This document shows, one piece after another, positions 15,244-24,672 of a stretch of DNA of 64,000 nt. The stretch comes from Rhodococcus sp. Leaf247. Its GTDB lineage: Bacteria; Actinomycetota; Actinomycetes; Mycobacteriales; Mycobacteriaceae. The number at the start of each line of letters is the position of its first letter. Positions within the stretch are counted from its first letter, which is position 1. A program made the position numbers and the translations under genes. The notes beneath the pieces were generated by a model. That model was not told where the DNA came from. It saw nothing but the letters and a program-made list of their open reading frames with translations, and made no database searches. The stretch lies in NCBI RefSeq assembly GCF_001426185.1, contig NZ_LMRP01000001.1, positions 1,776,765-1,840,764 of the forward strand. The letters run 5' to 3'.

Positions 15244-17184
15244 ATGACGGAATCAGCAGTGAACGAGCACCCGGTGTCCTACCCACCCAGCGACGACTTC
15301 GTCGCGCAGGCCAACGCCGGGGCCGAGCTGTACGCGTCGGCGAAGGACGACCGACTCGCGTTCTGGGCGGAACAGGCGAACCGGCTGCACTGGCACACCC
15401 CGTTCGAGCAGGTCCTCGACTGGTCCGACGCACCCGTCGCGAAGTGGTTCGTCGGCGGCGAGCTCAACGTCGCGTACAACTGCGTCGACCGGCACGTCGT
15501 GGAAGGCCGCGGCGACCAGGTGGCGATCCACTGGGAGGGCGAGCCCGGCGACAGCCGCGAGATCACCTACTCCGATCTTCTCGCCGAGGTCAGCCGAGCC
15601 GCCAACACGTTCACCGAACTCGGACTGGTCTCCGGCGACCGCGTGGCGATCTACATGCCGATGGTTCCCGAGGCGATCGTCTCGATGCTGGCCTGCGCCC
15701 GCCTCGGCCTGACCCACAGTGTCGTGTTCGCCGGCTTCTCCTCCTCGGCACTGCGGTCGCGCATCGACGACGCCGAGGCCAAGCTCGTCGTCACCACCGA
15801 CGGCCAGTGGCGACGCGGCAAGGCCGCGCCCCTCAAGGATTCGGTCGACGAAGCGGTGGACGGCGCCGCGTCGATCGAGCACGTCCTGGTGGTCAAGCGC
15901 ACCGACATCGACGTCCAGTGGACCGAGGGGCGCGACCTCTGGTGGCACGAGAGCGTCGGCAACGCCTCACCCGAGCACGAGGCCCAGCCGTTCGACTCCG
16001 AGCACCCTCTCTTCATCCTCTACACCTCCGGCACCACCGGTAAGCCGAAGGGCATCATCCACACCAGCGGTGGGTACCTGACGCAGACCGCGTACACCCA
16101 CCACTACGTCTTCGACCACAAGCGTGGCAAGGACGTCTACTGGTGCACCGCCGACATCGGCTGGGTGACCGGCCACAGTTACATCGTCTACGGCCCGCTG
16201 GCGAACGGCGCGACGCAAGTTGTCTACGAGGGAACACCGAATTCCCCCGACGAGCACCGGCACTGGAACATCATCGAGAAGTACGGCGTCTCCATCTACT
16301 ACACGGCGCCCACCCTGGTGCGCACGTTCATGAAGTGGGGTCGCGAGATCCCCGACGCCCACGACCTGTCGTCGATCCGACTCCTCGGCAGCGTCGGCGA
16401 ACCCATCAACCCCGAAGCGTGGCGATGGTTCCGCGATGTCATCGGAGCCGGAAGCGCCCCGATCGTCGACACGTGGTGGCAGACCGAGACCGGCGCGATC
16501 ATGGTCTCGCCGCTCCCCGGTGTCACCGCGACCAAGCCCGGCTCGGCCCAGACTCCCCTCCCCGGCATCTCGGCGGCGATCGTCGACGACGACGCGAAGG
16601 TGCTCGGCCCCGGCGGAAACGGCTACCTCGTGCTGGACGAACCGTGGCCGTCGATGCTGCGCGGTATCTGGGGCGACATGGAGCGCTACAAGGACACCTA
16701 CTGGTCGCGCTATGCCACCGAGGGCTGGTACTTCGCCGGCGACGGCGCCCGCTTCGACGAGGACGGTGACCTCTGGGTCCTCGGCCGGGTCGACGACGTC
16801 ATGAACGTCTCCGGCCACCGCATCTCCACCTCCGAGGTCGAGTCGGCACTGGTCAGCCACCACGGTGTCGCGGAAGCAGCCGTCGTGGGTGCCGCGGACG
16901 ACACCACCGGCCAGGGCATCGTCGCGTTCGTGATCCTGCGCGGCGGAGTCGAGAACACCGGCGACGCTCTCATCGCGGAACTGAAGGCTCAGGTGTCCAA
17001 GGAGATCTCCCCGATCGCCAAGCCGCGTCAGATCACGGTCGTGCCGGAGCTGCCCAAGACCCGCTCGGGCAAGATCATGCGCCGCCTGCTCCGCGACGTG
17101 GCCGAGGGCCGCGACCTCGGTGACACCTCCACCCTCGTCGACCCGGCGGTCTTCGACGCGATCACCAAGGCAAGCCAGAAGTAA
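15244..17184 (+). CDS. acs: Acetyl-CoA synthetase
   Basis: 646 aa from ATG 15244; the frame is open upstream, but the product begins like Rv3667 from this Met. It makes acetyl-CoA from acetate, ATP and CoA. Visible motifs are ELNVAYNCVDRH, the AMP-binding loop LYTSGTTGKPKGI, WCTADIGWVTGH, DTWWQTETGA, the hinge LGRVDDVMNVSGHRISTSEV, and the C-terminal PKTRSGKIMRR, whose Lys is the usual acetylation target that switches Acs off. It stands alone, divergent from dppABCD, and ends at a strong shared terminator. Confidence 0.97.
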   Translation: MTESAVNEHPVSYPPSDDFVAQANAGAELYASAKDDRLAFWAEQANRLHWHTPFEQVLDWSDAPVAKWFVGGELNVAYNCVDRHVVEGRGDQVAIHWEGEPGDSREITYSDLLAEVSRAANTFTELGLVSGDRVAIYMPMVPEAIVSMLACARLGLTHSVVFAGFSSSALRSRIDDAEAKLVVTTDGQWRRGKAAPLKDSVDEAVDGAASIEHVLVVKRTDIDVQWTEGRDLWWHESVGNASPEHEAQPFDSEHPLFILYTSGTTGKPKGIIHTSGGYLTQTAYTHHYVFDHKRGKDVYWCTADIGWVTGHSYIVYGPLANGATQVVYEGTPNSPDEHRHWNIIEKYGVSIYYTAPTLVRTFMKWGREIPDAHDLSSIRLLGSVGEPINPEAWRWFRDVIGAGSAPIVDTWWQTETGAIMVSPLPGVTATKPGSAQTPLPGISAAIVDDDAKVLGPGGNGYLVLDEPWPSMLRGIWGDMERYKDTYWSRYATEGWYFAGDGARFDEDGDLWVLGRVDDVMNVSGHRISTSEVESALVSHHGVAEAAVVGAADDTTGQGIVAFVILRGGVENTGDALIAELKAQVSKEISPIAKPRQITVVPELPKTRSGKIMRRLLRDVAEGRDLGDTSTLVDPAVFDAITKASQK

Positions 17185-17193
17185 CACGCACAG

Positions 17194-17232
17194 AGAAAGG
17201 GGCTCGTGCACCGTGTGCACGAGCCCCTTTCT
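17194..17232. terminator. Bidirectional intrinsic terminator between acs and an MFS gene
   Basis: Perfect 18-bp arms AGAAAGGGGCTCGTGCAC (17194-17211) and its complement (17215-17232) around a 3-nt loop. An A-run on one side and a T-run on the other allow use from both strands. Confidence 0.95.
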
Positions 17233-17243
17233 GCTGTCACCGG

Positions 17244-18647
17244 TCAGGACACGGCGTCGAGGTCTCGTCCGCGCGTCTCCTTCATGACGACGAGCGCGAA
17301 CAGGGTCAGCGCCGCGGCGATGGCGAGGTACACGCCCACCCACGCGACGCCGTACGAGTTCACCAACCAGGTCGCGATGAACGGTGCCACCGCAGCACCC
17401 AGGATGCTGGCGGTGTTGTACGAGATTCCCGATCCGGTATAGCGCACGTTGGTCGGGAACAGCTCGGGCAGAACAGCACTCATCGGTCCGAAGGTCAGAC
17501 CCATCAGCGCCAGCCCGACGCACATGAACAGCAGCATCCGGCTCTCGGTCGCGGACTCGGGAGCGGCGAACCACTTGAACGACAGGCCGAACAGGATGAT
17601 CGCGGTGGTGATGACGATCAGCGTGATGCGGCGGCCGAACCGATCGGCGAGCCATCCCGAGACCGGGACGAATGCGGCGAAGAACAACACCGAGATGAGC
17701 TGCAGACCGAGGAAGTCGGTGTAGGCGATGGTCACGGCGACACCGCTGTGATCGACCACCTTGCCGGTGCCGTAGCTGACCACCCACGTCGTCATGACGT
17801 AGAACAGCGTGTACGTCGCGAGCATGACGAACGTGCCCAGGATCAGCGGACGCCAGCTGGTCTTGAAGACTTCTGCCACAGGCGTTTTGACGCGCTGGCC
17901 GTTGGCCACGGCGCGCTTGAACACCGGCGTCTCCTCGAGCTTGAGACGCACGTACAGGCCGATGATCACCATGATGGCGCTGAGCAGGAACGGCACTCGC
18001 CAGCCCCAGGTGAGGAACGCGTGATCGGCACCGGAGGTCTTGGAGTCGTAGTCCAGCGACAACGTCAGGATCAGGAAGATGCCGTTGGCCATCAGGAAGC
18101 CGATGGGCGCGCCGAGCTGCGGCCACATCGCGGCCCAGGCCCGCTTGCCCTCCTTGGCGGTCTCGGTCGCCAGCAGTGCGGCGCCCGACCACTCGCCGCC
18201 CAGGCCGACACCCTGCGTGAAACGCATGAGCGCCAACAGCATCGGGGCGATGATGCCCACGCTGTCGTAGGTGGGAAGCAGTCCGATGAGGAAGGTCGCG
18301 ATACCCATGGTGAGCAGGGACCCGACCAAGGTCGCCTTCCTGCCGATGCGGTCACCGAAGTGCCCGAACAGAACCGAACCGATGGGGCGGGCGACGAACG
18401 CCAACCCGAAGGTCGCGAACGAGGCGAGGAGCGCAGTCGTGTCGTTGCCCGCGGGGAAGAACAGGCGCGGGAAGACCAGGACGGCGGCCGTCGCATAGAT
18501 GTAGAAGTCGAAGAACTCGATGGACGTTCCGACCATCGAGGCGATGACGATGCGGCTGCGGGGTACGCCGTCCACGTCGTCGGACGTCGGACCGGAGACG
18601 CGGGAACCGTCGGCGTTCGGCATGCGGTCCGCTGATGTACTTGTCAC
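17244..18647 (-). CDS. MFS transporter, metabolite:H+ symporter (MHS) family
   Basis: 467 aa with 12 predicted membrane helices. The family signatures are visible: GTSIEFFDFYIYATAA in helix 1, GHFGDRIGRKATL in the loop 2-3, and ADRFGRRITL in the loop 8-9. These match MHS carriers of organic acids, proline/betaine or shikimate. It occupies the place of Rv3668c in the M. tuberculosis order. Its convergence with acs suggests, but does not prove, a carboxylate substrate. A small hairpin (GCCTCC/GGAGGC, 18672-18689) lies in its leader. Confidence 0.9.
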   Translation of the reverse strand: MTSTSADRMPNADGSRVSGPTSDDVDGVPRSRIVIASMVGTSIEFFDFYIYATAAVLVFPRLFFPAGNDTTALLASFATFGLAFVARPIGSVLFGHFGDRIGRKATLVGSLLTMGIATFLIGLLPTYDSVGIIAPMLLALMRFTQGVGLGGEWSGAALLATETAKEGKRAWAAMWPQLGAPIGFLMANGIFLILTLSLDYDSKTSGADHAFLTWGWRVPFLLSAIMVIIGLYVRLKLEETPVFKRAVANGQRVKTPVAEVFKTSWRPLILGTFVMLATYTLFYVMTTWVVSYGTGKVVDHSGVAVTIAYTDFLGLQLISVLFFAAFVPVSGWLADRFGRRITLIVITTAIILFGLSFKWFAAPESATESRMLLFMCVGLALMGLTFGPMSAVLPELFPTNVRYTGSGISYNTASILGAAVAPFIATWLVNSYGVAWVGVYLAIAAALTLFALVVMKETRGRDLDAVS

Positions 18648-18910
18648 GGATTGGGCTCCTGTTTGCGGAAAGCCTCCTGGTGAGGAGGCGGGTTCGTCAG
18701 CAGGAAGTTACCGGACGACATGTGAGTTCAGGACCGATACCGTCCACTCGGTTCGTGACCGGTCCCAACCCGCGGCCGGAGCACTGTCGCCCGACGGCGA
18801 TAGGGTGAGCGCGGACCGGGTAAGGACATAGGGTGGGTTCAGTCCGTAACGGTTCAGTTCGAGACCAGGACCCACCGCGCCAGAAGTCAGCACATCGAAG
18901 GGATTCGCAC

Positions 18911-19435
18911 GTGAGCAGCAGCCGAGGCACCGACAAGGGTGGTCAGACGACTGCACCGGCCAGCATCTCCTCGATCCCGCTGACGGATGTCGACAGCCGC
19001 AGCAATCCGTCCACCGCCAGCATCGGCACGCTGGTCAAGGACGCGACCGCGCAGGTCTCGACTCTGGTCCGCGCCGAGGTCGAGCTGGCCAAGGCCGAGG
19101 TCACCGGCGAGATCAAGAAGGGCCTGCAGGGCAGCGTCCTGTTCATCCTCGCGCTGGCAGTCCTCATCTTCAGTTCGTTCTTCTTCTTCTTCTTCCTCGC
19201 GGAGCTGCTCAACGTCTGGGTCACGCGCTGGCTCGCCTTCCTGATCGTCTTCCTGATCATGATCGTCATCACCGCGCTGCTCGCGTTCCTCGGCTACCTG
19301 CGAGTGAAGAAACTGCGCAAGCCGGCCAAGACGATCGATTCGCTCAAGGCCGCGTCGTCCGTACTCCCGGGTCAGGGCGACTCCTCGGCGAAGCAGTTGG
19401 ACGCGCTGGACGTGCGCGCTCCGCTGTCGCGCTGA
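18911..19435 (+). CDS. Phage-holin-superfamily membrane protein (DUF1469, Rv3669 type)
   Basis: 174 aa from GTG 18911 with AAGGGA upstream; an ATG at 18833 would add an unlikely Arg-rich stretch. A soluble N-terminal part contains TLVKDATAQVSTLVRAEVEL and EVTGEIKKG, typical of the Actinobacteriophage_holin/DUF1469 family, followed by two long hydrophobic helices (with the run FFFFFFL) and a basic tail. Role unknown; probably a small inner-membrane protein. It ends 11 bp before the next gene and is likely cotranscribed with it. Confidence 0.85.
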   Translation: MSSSRGTDKGGQTTAPASISSIPLTDVDSRSNPSTASIGTLVKDATAQVSTLVRAEVELAKAEVTGEIKKGLQGSVLFILALAVLIFSSFFFFFFLAELLNVWVTRWLAFLIVFLIMIVITALLAFLGYLRVKKLRKPAKTIDSLKAASSVLPGQGDSSAKQLDALDVRAPLSR

Positions 19436-19446
19436 GTCAGCGCGCA

Positions 19447-20382
19447 GTGGCAGCACCCGATCCGTCCACGGTCCGGTACCCCGGACCGTGGCAGCATCGC
19501 GACGTCCGCGCCAACGGCATCCGTTTCCACGTCGTCGAGGTGGAGCCGGTGGCTGCGACGCGTGAGGCGGCTCCCCTGGTGATCCTGGTGCACGGGTTCG
19601 CCGATCTCTGGTGGTCGTGGCGGCACCAGCTCAGGGCACTCGGCGCTGCCGGGTTCCATGCCGTCGCGGTCGACCTGCGCGGATACGGCGACAGCGACAA
19701 GCCGCCCCGCGGATACGACGGGTGGACACTCGCCGGAGACATCGCCGGACTCGTTCGAGCGCTCGGTCACGACGACGCGGCGCTGGTGGGACACGCCGAC
19801 GGTGGACTCGTGTGCTGGGCGACCGCAGCACTGCATCCCCGCGCGGTGCGCTCGATCGCCCTCATCGCGTCGCCGCACCCGATCTCGCTTCGCCGCGCTG
19901 CGACGCGCGATCCAGCGCAGCGGTCCGCGTTGATGCCGTCGTTCCTGCGCTATCAGATTCCCCGCGTCCCCGAACGCACGCTCACCGCCGACAACGGCCT
20001 GGAAGTGGAGCGCCTGGTGCGCAGCCGCTCGTCGGAGCAGTGGCAACGGAGCGAGGAGTTCGGCGACGTCATGTCCCGGATGCGCTCGGCGATCCGCATT
20101 CCCGGCGTCGCCCACAGCACTCTGGAATATCAGCGGTGGGCCTTCCGGAGCCAGTTCCGCTCCGACGGCCGACGATTCCGCGCCGCCGTCGACAAGACAC
20201 TCGATCTTCCGGCCGTGCAGATACTCGGATCCGACGACCCGTACGTGCTGGCAGCGACTGCCCGGCGCGACGTGAGGTGGGCGCCGCGTCTGATCGAGCA
20301 CACGGTTGCCGGGTCCGGCCACTACGTGCATCAGGAACGCCCCGACGAGGTAGCCGACATCCTGGTCGACCACCTGCGCTGA
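19447..20382 (+). CDS. Alpha/beta-hydrolase, epoxide-hydrolase-like (EphE/Rv3670 type)
   Basis: 311 aa from GTG 19447. LVILVHGFADLWWSWRHQL is the oxyanion HGF region of epoxide hydrolases, and VDLRGYGDSDKP follows as expected. The nucleophile elbow reads VGHADGGLVCW: the position normally held by the Asp of GHDxG is Ala, with Asp one residue later. The His is in GSGHYVHQERPDEV. Either the Asp is displaced or the enzyme is altered. The substrate is unknown. Confidence 0.85.
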   Translation: MAAPDPSTVRYPGPWQHRDVRANGIRFHVVEVEPVAATREAAPLVILVHGFADLWWSWRHQLRALGAAGFHAVAVDLRGYGDSDKPPRGYDGWTLAGDIAGLVRALGHDDAALVGHADGGLVCWATAALHPRAVRSIALIASPHPISLRRAATRDPAQRSALMPSFLRYQIPRVPERTLTADNGLEVERLVRSRSSEQWQRSEEFGDVMSRMRSAIRIPGVAHSTLEYQRWAFRSQFRSDGRRFRAAVDKTLDLPAVQILGSDDPYVLAATARRDVRWAPRLIEHTVAGSGHYVHQERPDEVADILVDHLR

Positions 20383-20384
20383 CG

Positions 20385-21401
20385 TCAGCCGGCGAGTGGG
20401 TCGAGAAGGTCCCGCTCGATGATCGTCTCCAGGCCGACGCGCACACGCCCGGAGGGCGGCGGGGTCCCTCGACCGAACAACCGGACCACCGCTGCGACGG
20501 ATGCGCCGCCGAGCGCCACGTCGCTCCCGAGCTGCGGCCACGTGGACAGCGACGTCCCGATATCGGGCAGTGAGGCGGCCATCCGCGCCGTGATGCTGTC
20601 CATCCCCAGGATGCGACCCGCGAGCGGAGCCTTCTCCCGTGGTGACATCCCTGCCACCGACGCGGCGTCGACATCACCGAGGAGACCGTGGAAGAACGGC
20701 CTGTCCGGTTCGAGGTCGAATCGTTCGATGTCGAGGACGCCGCCGTCGCTGGTCTCCATGATCACCGGGATGCCGCGGCGCCGACAGTGTTCACGGACCT
20801 GCATCTTCGCGTCGATGGAGTCGCACTCCTCGACGACGATGTCGAGGCCGTCGAGGAACGCGTCGAGAGTCGACTCGTCCACACCTCGCTCGAACGTGCC
20901 GACCGCGAGGTACGGGTCGAGCTCGGCGATACGACGAGCTGCCAGAACGGACTTGTTGACGTCGAGGTCGAAGACGGTCGCGGGTACCCGGTTCAGGTTC
21001 GACAGATCGAGTTCGTCGAAGTCGGCGAGTCTGAGCTCGCCGCACAGACCCTCGAGCGCCAGCGTGTGCGCCACCGCATGACCGACGCTCAGGCCCACCA
21101 CGCCGATCCGGATGCCGACCGCGGCGTTCTGCTCGTCGAGAGTGATCTTGTTGCGGTTCCTGTCCAGACGGAGCCGCCGGAAGCCGCGCGGTCCGAGGAC
21201 GCGCACCATCGAGCGCCGCCACGGATAGTGCACCCAGCGGGTCGGTTCGGACAGCAGATCGTCCGGCGGAGTGGGCATCAACTCACGGAGCGACGCCAGC
21301 TGTCCGTCGGTGGAGTCCAGGACCGCCTCCGTGCCGAGCAGATGCTCGATCCGGGCTGCGTCGTCCTCGTCGGAGGTATCGAGGACCACATGCTCGCTCA
21401 C
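20385..21401 (-). CDS. ThiF/E1-like family protein
   Basis: 338 aa from GTG 21401, nine bases after AGGA; earlier in-frame GTGs are too close to that site. A Rossmann nucleotide-binding stretch IGVVGLSVGHAVAHTLALEG is followed by LADFDELDLSNLNRV, the DxDxxxxSNLNRQ motif of ThiF/MoeB adenylating enzymes. DIVVEECDSIDAKM and the GIPVIMETSDGG strand complete the fold. The C-terminal Cys of true E1 enzymes is not evident. It resembles the ThiF half of MoeY (Rv1355c) without the nitroreductase half. Its target is unknown. It ends 2 bp from the convergent hydrolase gene. Confidence 0.75.
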   Translation of the reverse strand: MSEHVVLDTSDEDDAARIEHLLGTEAVLDSTDGQLASLRELMPTPPDDLLSEPTRWVHYPWRRSMVRVLGPRGFRRLRLDRNRNKITLDEQNAAVGIRIGVVGLSVGHAVAHTLALEGLCGELRLADFDELDLSNLNRVPATVFDLDVNKSVLAARRIAELDPYLAVGTFERGVDESTLDAFLDGLDIVVEECDSIDAKMQVREHCRRRGIPVIMETSDGGVLDIERFDLEPDRPFFHGLLGDVDAASVAGMSPREKAPLAGRILGMDSITARMAASLPDIGTSLSTWPQLGSDVALGGASVAAVVRLFGRGTPPPSGRVRVGLETIIERDLLDPLAG

Positions 21402-21423
21402 ACTCACCACTCCTGTCGCTCTG

Positions 21424-22536
21424 TCAGCTGGTCGTCGGGCGAGGCAGCGGTTCGGTCCGGTCGCGGCGCTGTGACGTCGCGGACGCCCACAGCACCACAT
21501 CCTCCAGAGCGAACGCGACACGATCGCGGCCGGCAGTCTTCGCAGAGTAGAGCGCGCGATCGGCCGCGTACGTCAACCGGTCCAGGGTGGCCTCGACGTC
21601 GTTCGCACCGTTCTCGTCGAACACCACACTCGCCTGTGCCACACCGATACTGACCGTCACGTCGCACGCGTACCGGACACTCTCGAGAATGTCGTCCTCG
21701 AGTCCCGCGACGGACTTGCTCAGTCCCAGGACGAGAAACTCCTCGCCGCCGAGTCGAGCGACCACGGCGTCCTCCGGCACGCATGCCGCGATGGCCTCGG
21801 CGACCGTCGTCAGGACGACGTCTCCGGCAGCATGCCCGCGGGTGTCGTTGACGGACTTGAAGTGGTCGACGTCCACGAGAGAGACGACGATCGAGTTACT
21901 GGTTTCCGACGCCTCGTCGAGCATGGTCTGCACGCGCGGCAACATCCCGCGGCGGTTGAGCAGGCCGGTCAGCGGATCCGTGTTGGCCAGCGTCTCGAGA
22001 CGCGCGGTGACCGCCTCGAGCGAGCTGCGCATGGTCGCGATGAGGATTGCCGGAACGACCACCGTCGTCACGGCAGCACCGGCGGCGACGAACCGCACCG
22101 CGCCCTCGGAACCGTTGATGCTCAGCGCGGTCGCCAGGACGACGGCAGCGCTGGTGAGCGAGACGGTGACGCGGGGAGGCGACCCGGACGCCGCGATGGC
22201 GGGTACGACGGCCAGCATCGCCGTGACGGCACGCGAACCGGACGGGTCGGCGATGAGGAACGCGGAGATCGCGACACCCACCATGCCGCCCGATCCGAGG
22301 ATCGTGAACTGTCTGTCCGACAGTCGCCCGGACCGCAACGTGACGGCGACGGTGACCAGCGTGAAGGCGACGATGACGGCCAGGACCGGCAGCGTGCCCG
22401 GACGGATGAACGTGGGCTGGACGATGGCGATGATCAGGAGAGGAAGCGCACCCGATGCGCTGGCCATGACAGCCTTCGACCGCATGTCGAAGGAGCCACC
22501 GGTCATACGTGACCGGCGACCGCTGCCGCGGCTCAT
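21424..22536 (-). CDS. Membrane-anchored GGDEF diguanylate cyclase
   Basis: 370 aa from ATG 22536, preceded by GGAGAGAAGGAAAGG. About six membrane helices occupy residues 25-185. The GGDEF domain begins at LANTDPLTGLLNRRGM and carries LVDVDHFKSVNDTRGHAAGD (metal-binding Asp) and the active-site ARLGGEEFLVLG. It should make cyclic di-GMP from GTP. No EAL or HD-GYP partner is nearby. It starts upstream of the ThiF-like gene, with a gap of 22 bp, so they may be cotranscribed. Confidence 0.92.
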   Translation of the reverse strand: MSRGSGRRSRMTGGSFDMRSKAVMASASGALPLLIIAIVQPTFIRPGTLPVLAVIVAFTLVTVAVTLRSGRLSDRQFTILGSGGMVGVAISAFLIADPSGSRAVTAMLAVVPAIAASGSPPRVTVSLTSAAVVLATALSINGSEGAVRFVAAGAAVTTVVVPAILIATMRSSLEAVTARLETLANTDPLTGLLNRRGMLPRVQTMLDEASETSNSIVVSLVDVDHFKSVNDTRGHAAGDVVLTTVAEAIAACVPEDAVVARLGGEEFLVLGLSKSVAGLEDDILESVRYACDVTVSIGVAQASVVFDENGANDVEATLDRLTYAADRALYSAKTAGRDRVAFALEDVVLWASATSQRRDRTEPLPRPTTS

Positions 22537-22801
22537 CCTTTCCTTCTCTCCTGTTGTCGTGGCCGTCACCCGTGACGACCCGTCTGCATCTCGTCGTCTA
22601 CTTCCCCGTGCCGCAGATTCCCAATCGACCACACGTGGTGGCGACCTGGAGCCCCTTCTACACCGGCAGAGTCATGGTGTCGACAATCGCGCATCGGCTG
22701 CTCCCCCCGTCGAGCCGGGCGATGTGGGTTGTCGGACCACGCACCGCCTCAGGTCACCGTACGCGGTAAGTGCGCCCTACGGCATGTCCTGCGCGGGGGT
22801 C

Positions 22802-23992
22802 TCAGGCGACGCAGGAGCCGGTACCGGCAGGAACCCCGTTCTGCAGCCCCCGTGCCACCTCATCGGCGACTTCCGACGCGGTGAGCACGAATCCGGTATC
22901 CGAATCGTCCACGGCCGCACCGAACACCACACCGAGCACTCGGCCGTCCGTGGTGACGAGAGGACCGCCCGAATTGCCCTGTCGGATGGACCCCCGCACG
23001 GTGTAGACCTCCCGGTCGACCGTTCCCGTGCGGTAGATGTTCGGACCCGTCAGGTTCAGCGTCTCGCGCACCCTGGCCGGCGACGCCGTGTACGGCCCGC
23101 CTCCCGGATACCCCAGCACGACGGCGTCGGTACCCGGGTCCGCGCTCTCGGTCACGAACGGCAGGACCTCGGCCTGCAGATCCGGGACATTCAGGACGGC
23201 GATGTCGACCGACGGATCGAACAGCACGACCTCGGCATCGAGCGCACCCGCGTCGGTGTCCACCACCACCGACGACGTGCCCGCGACGACGTGCGCGTTG
23301 GTGATGACGCGGCCGGGACCGATGACGAATCCGGATCCCTCGAGCGCCTTCTGGCAACTCTCGGCGATGCCGCGGATCCGCAACACACTGTCCTGGAGGT
23401 CGGCCGCGACGGGCGATGCGAGAACACTGGGATCGGGCGGACCCACGTCGGCGACGGGTGTACGCCCGAAGGGACCGATGACGTCGGGCAGTCCGGAGGT
23501 GTCGAGCAGGGCGGAGAAGTCGTTGGGGATCTCGCGCACCCACTCGGGGGCGATGTCGTCGACCGCTCCGAGGATCGAGGATCCCCGGACTGCCGCGGCG
23601 ATCTGGGGCTGAGACGCCGCTGTCAGCGGAATCGCGAGCAACCATGCCGCCACGAGAACGGCGACGGCTTGCAGACCGGCACCGATCAGGCTGTCGATCG
23701 ACCGCGCCGCGGGACTGTGGATACCGCTGCGGAGAGCGCGACCCAGCACCATGCCGGCGATCTCACCGACGATCACCATCAGGACGATCAGACCGATACC
23801 GACGAGGACGCGCATGCGACCTTCGTCGACATGGGTGAGAACCCGTGGCGCGAGCAGGATGCCGGCGACGGCGCCCAGGACCACACCGAAGAACGCGAAC
23901 GCCGACGCCACGGCGCCTTGCCGCCACCCCGACGACGCCGCGAGCAGCGCCACCAGGAGCACACCGATGTCGAGCCACGTGGAGCCGGTCAC
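22802..23992 (-). CDS. marP: MarP-type membrane serine protease
   Basis: 396 aa from GTG 23992, overlapping the nudL stop. Four N-terminal membrane helices (residues about 6-125, CvpA-like) are followed by a chymotrypsin-like periplasmic domain with the triad His234 (TNAHVV), Asp263 (VDIAVL) and Ser341 (GNSGGPLV). Cys213 and Cys394 match the regulatory disulfide described for M. tuberculosis MarP (Rv3671c). There the enzyme protects intracellular pH in acid by processing the hydrolase RipA. It is the last gene of the nth operon. Confidence 0.95.
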   Translation of the reverse strand: MTGSTWLDIGVLLVALLAASSGWRQGAVASAFAFFGVVLGAVAGILLAPRVLTHVDEGRMRVLVGIGLIVLMVIVGEIAGMVLGRALRSGIHSPAARSIDSLIGAGLQAVAVLVAAWLLAIPLTAASQPQIAAAVRGSSILGAVDDIAPEWVREIPNDFSALLDTSGLPDVIGPFGRTPVADVGPPDPSVLASPVAADLQDSVLRIRGIAESCQKALEGSGFVIGPGRVITNAHVVAGTSSVVVDTDAGALDAEVVLFDPSVDIAVLNVPDLQAEVLPFVTESADPGTDAVVLGYPGGGPYTASPARVRETLNLTGPNIYRTGTVDREVYTVRGSIRQGNSGGPLVTTDGRVLGVVFGAAVDDSDTGFVLTASEVADEVARGLQNGVPAGTGSCVA

Positions 23993-24672
23993 GGGTGCAG
24001 TTCCTCTCCGACGGCCGCGAGGGCCGTCTCGAGGTCACGGACGTCGCCGTTGTCCCACGGGGCACTCCACCCCGCCGTCTCGAGAACGCCCGACAGCACT
24101 CCGGCCGTGAAACCCCACACGAGCATTCCTTCCACTGCGAACGCCGGACCCCGATATCCCATGGGGTGACGCACCACGAATCTGTTGCTCGGATCGAGCA
24201 GGTCGGTCAACGGCACCGCCACGACGCGTTCGGTCTCCCCGGTGTCGACAACGGCCACGGCACTCGGGGTACGCCAGTACGCCACCACCGGCGTGACCTC
24301 GAACCCGGAGGGCGGCACGAAGATCGACTCGAGAACCGTGAGCACCTCGACACCCGACGGGTCGACGCCCGTCTCCTCCTGCGCCTCACGCAGGGCCGTA
24401 CCGACGGGTCCGTCGTCGCCCGGGTCCGCCGCACCGCCGGGAAACGCGACCTGACCGCGATGCTGCCGGAGCGACGAGGCACGTTGCGTCAGAAGGACAC
24501 TCGCGTCGGAGGGCAACTCGAGCGAATCCGGACGGCCGCCGAACAGAACGAGTACCGACGCGGGACGGACCACTGTGCCGTCGGGGGCGTGCCGGGCGAT
24601 CACCGGATTGCCGGCCTCGTCGTCGACGGACTCGACGGATGCGATGCGGGTGAGCCACGCAGGGGTGCTCAC
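23989..24672 (-). CDS. Nudix CoA pyrophosphatase (NudL-like, Rv3672c type)
   Basis: 227 aa from GTG 24672, overlapping the thioredoxin-like stop (GTGA). The UPF0035 motif LLTQRASSLRQHRGQVAFPG precedes the Nudix box, which reads GGAADPGDDGPVGTALREAQ and ends EETGV; the spacing and the Asp in place of the first Glu are usual in this CoA-hydrolase branch. It is inferred to split CoA and acyl-CoA to 3',5'-ADP and phosphopantetheine. The order nth, thioredoxin, nudix, marP is conserved with mycobacteria. Confidence 0.9.
   Translation of the reverse strand: MSTPAWLTRIASVESVDDEAGNPVIARHAPDGTVVRPASVLVLFGGRPDSLELPSDASVLLTQRASSLRQHRGQVAFPGGAADPGDDGPVGTALREAQEETGVDPSGVEVLTVLESIFVPPSGFEVTPVVAYWRTPSAVAVVDTGETERVVAVPLTDLLDPSNRFVVRHPMGYRGPAFAVEGMLVWGFTAGVLSGVLETAGWSAPWDNGDVRDLETALAAVGEELHP

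Noticed and set aside
22537-22801. Short plus-strand frame in the gap between GGDEF and marP genes
   Set aside because: Its composition is poor, it starts inside the GGDEF coding region, and there is no ribosome site or similarity.
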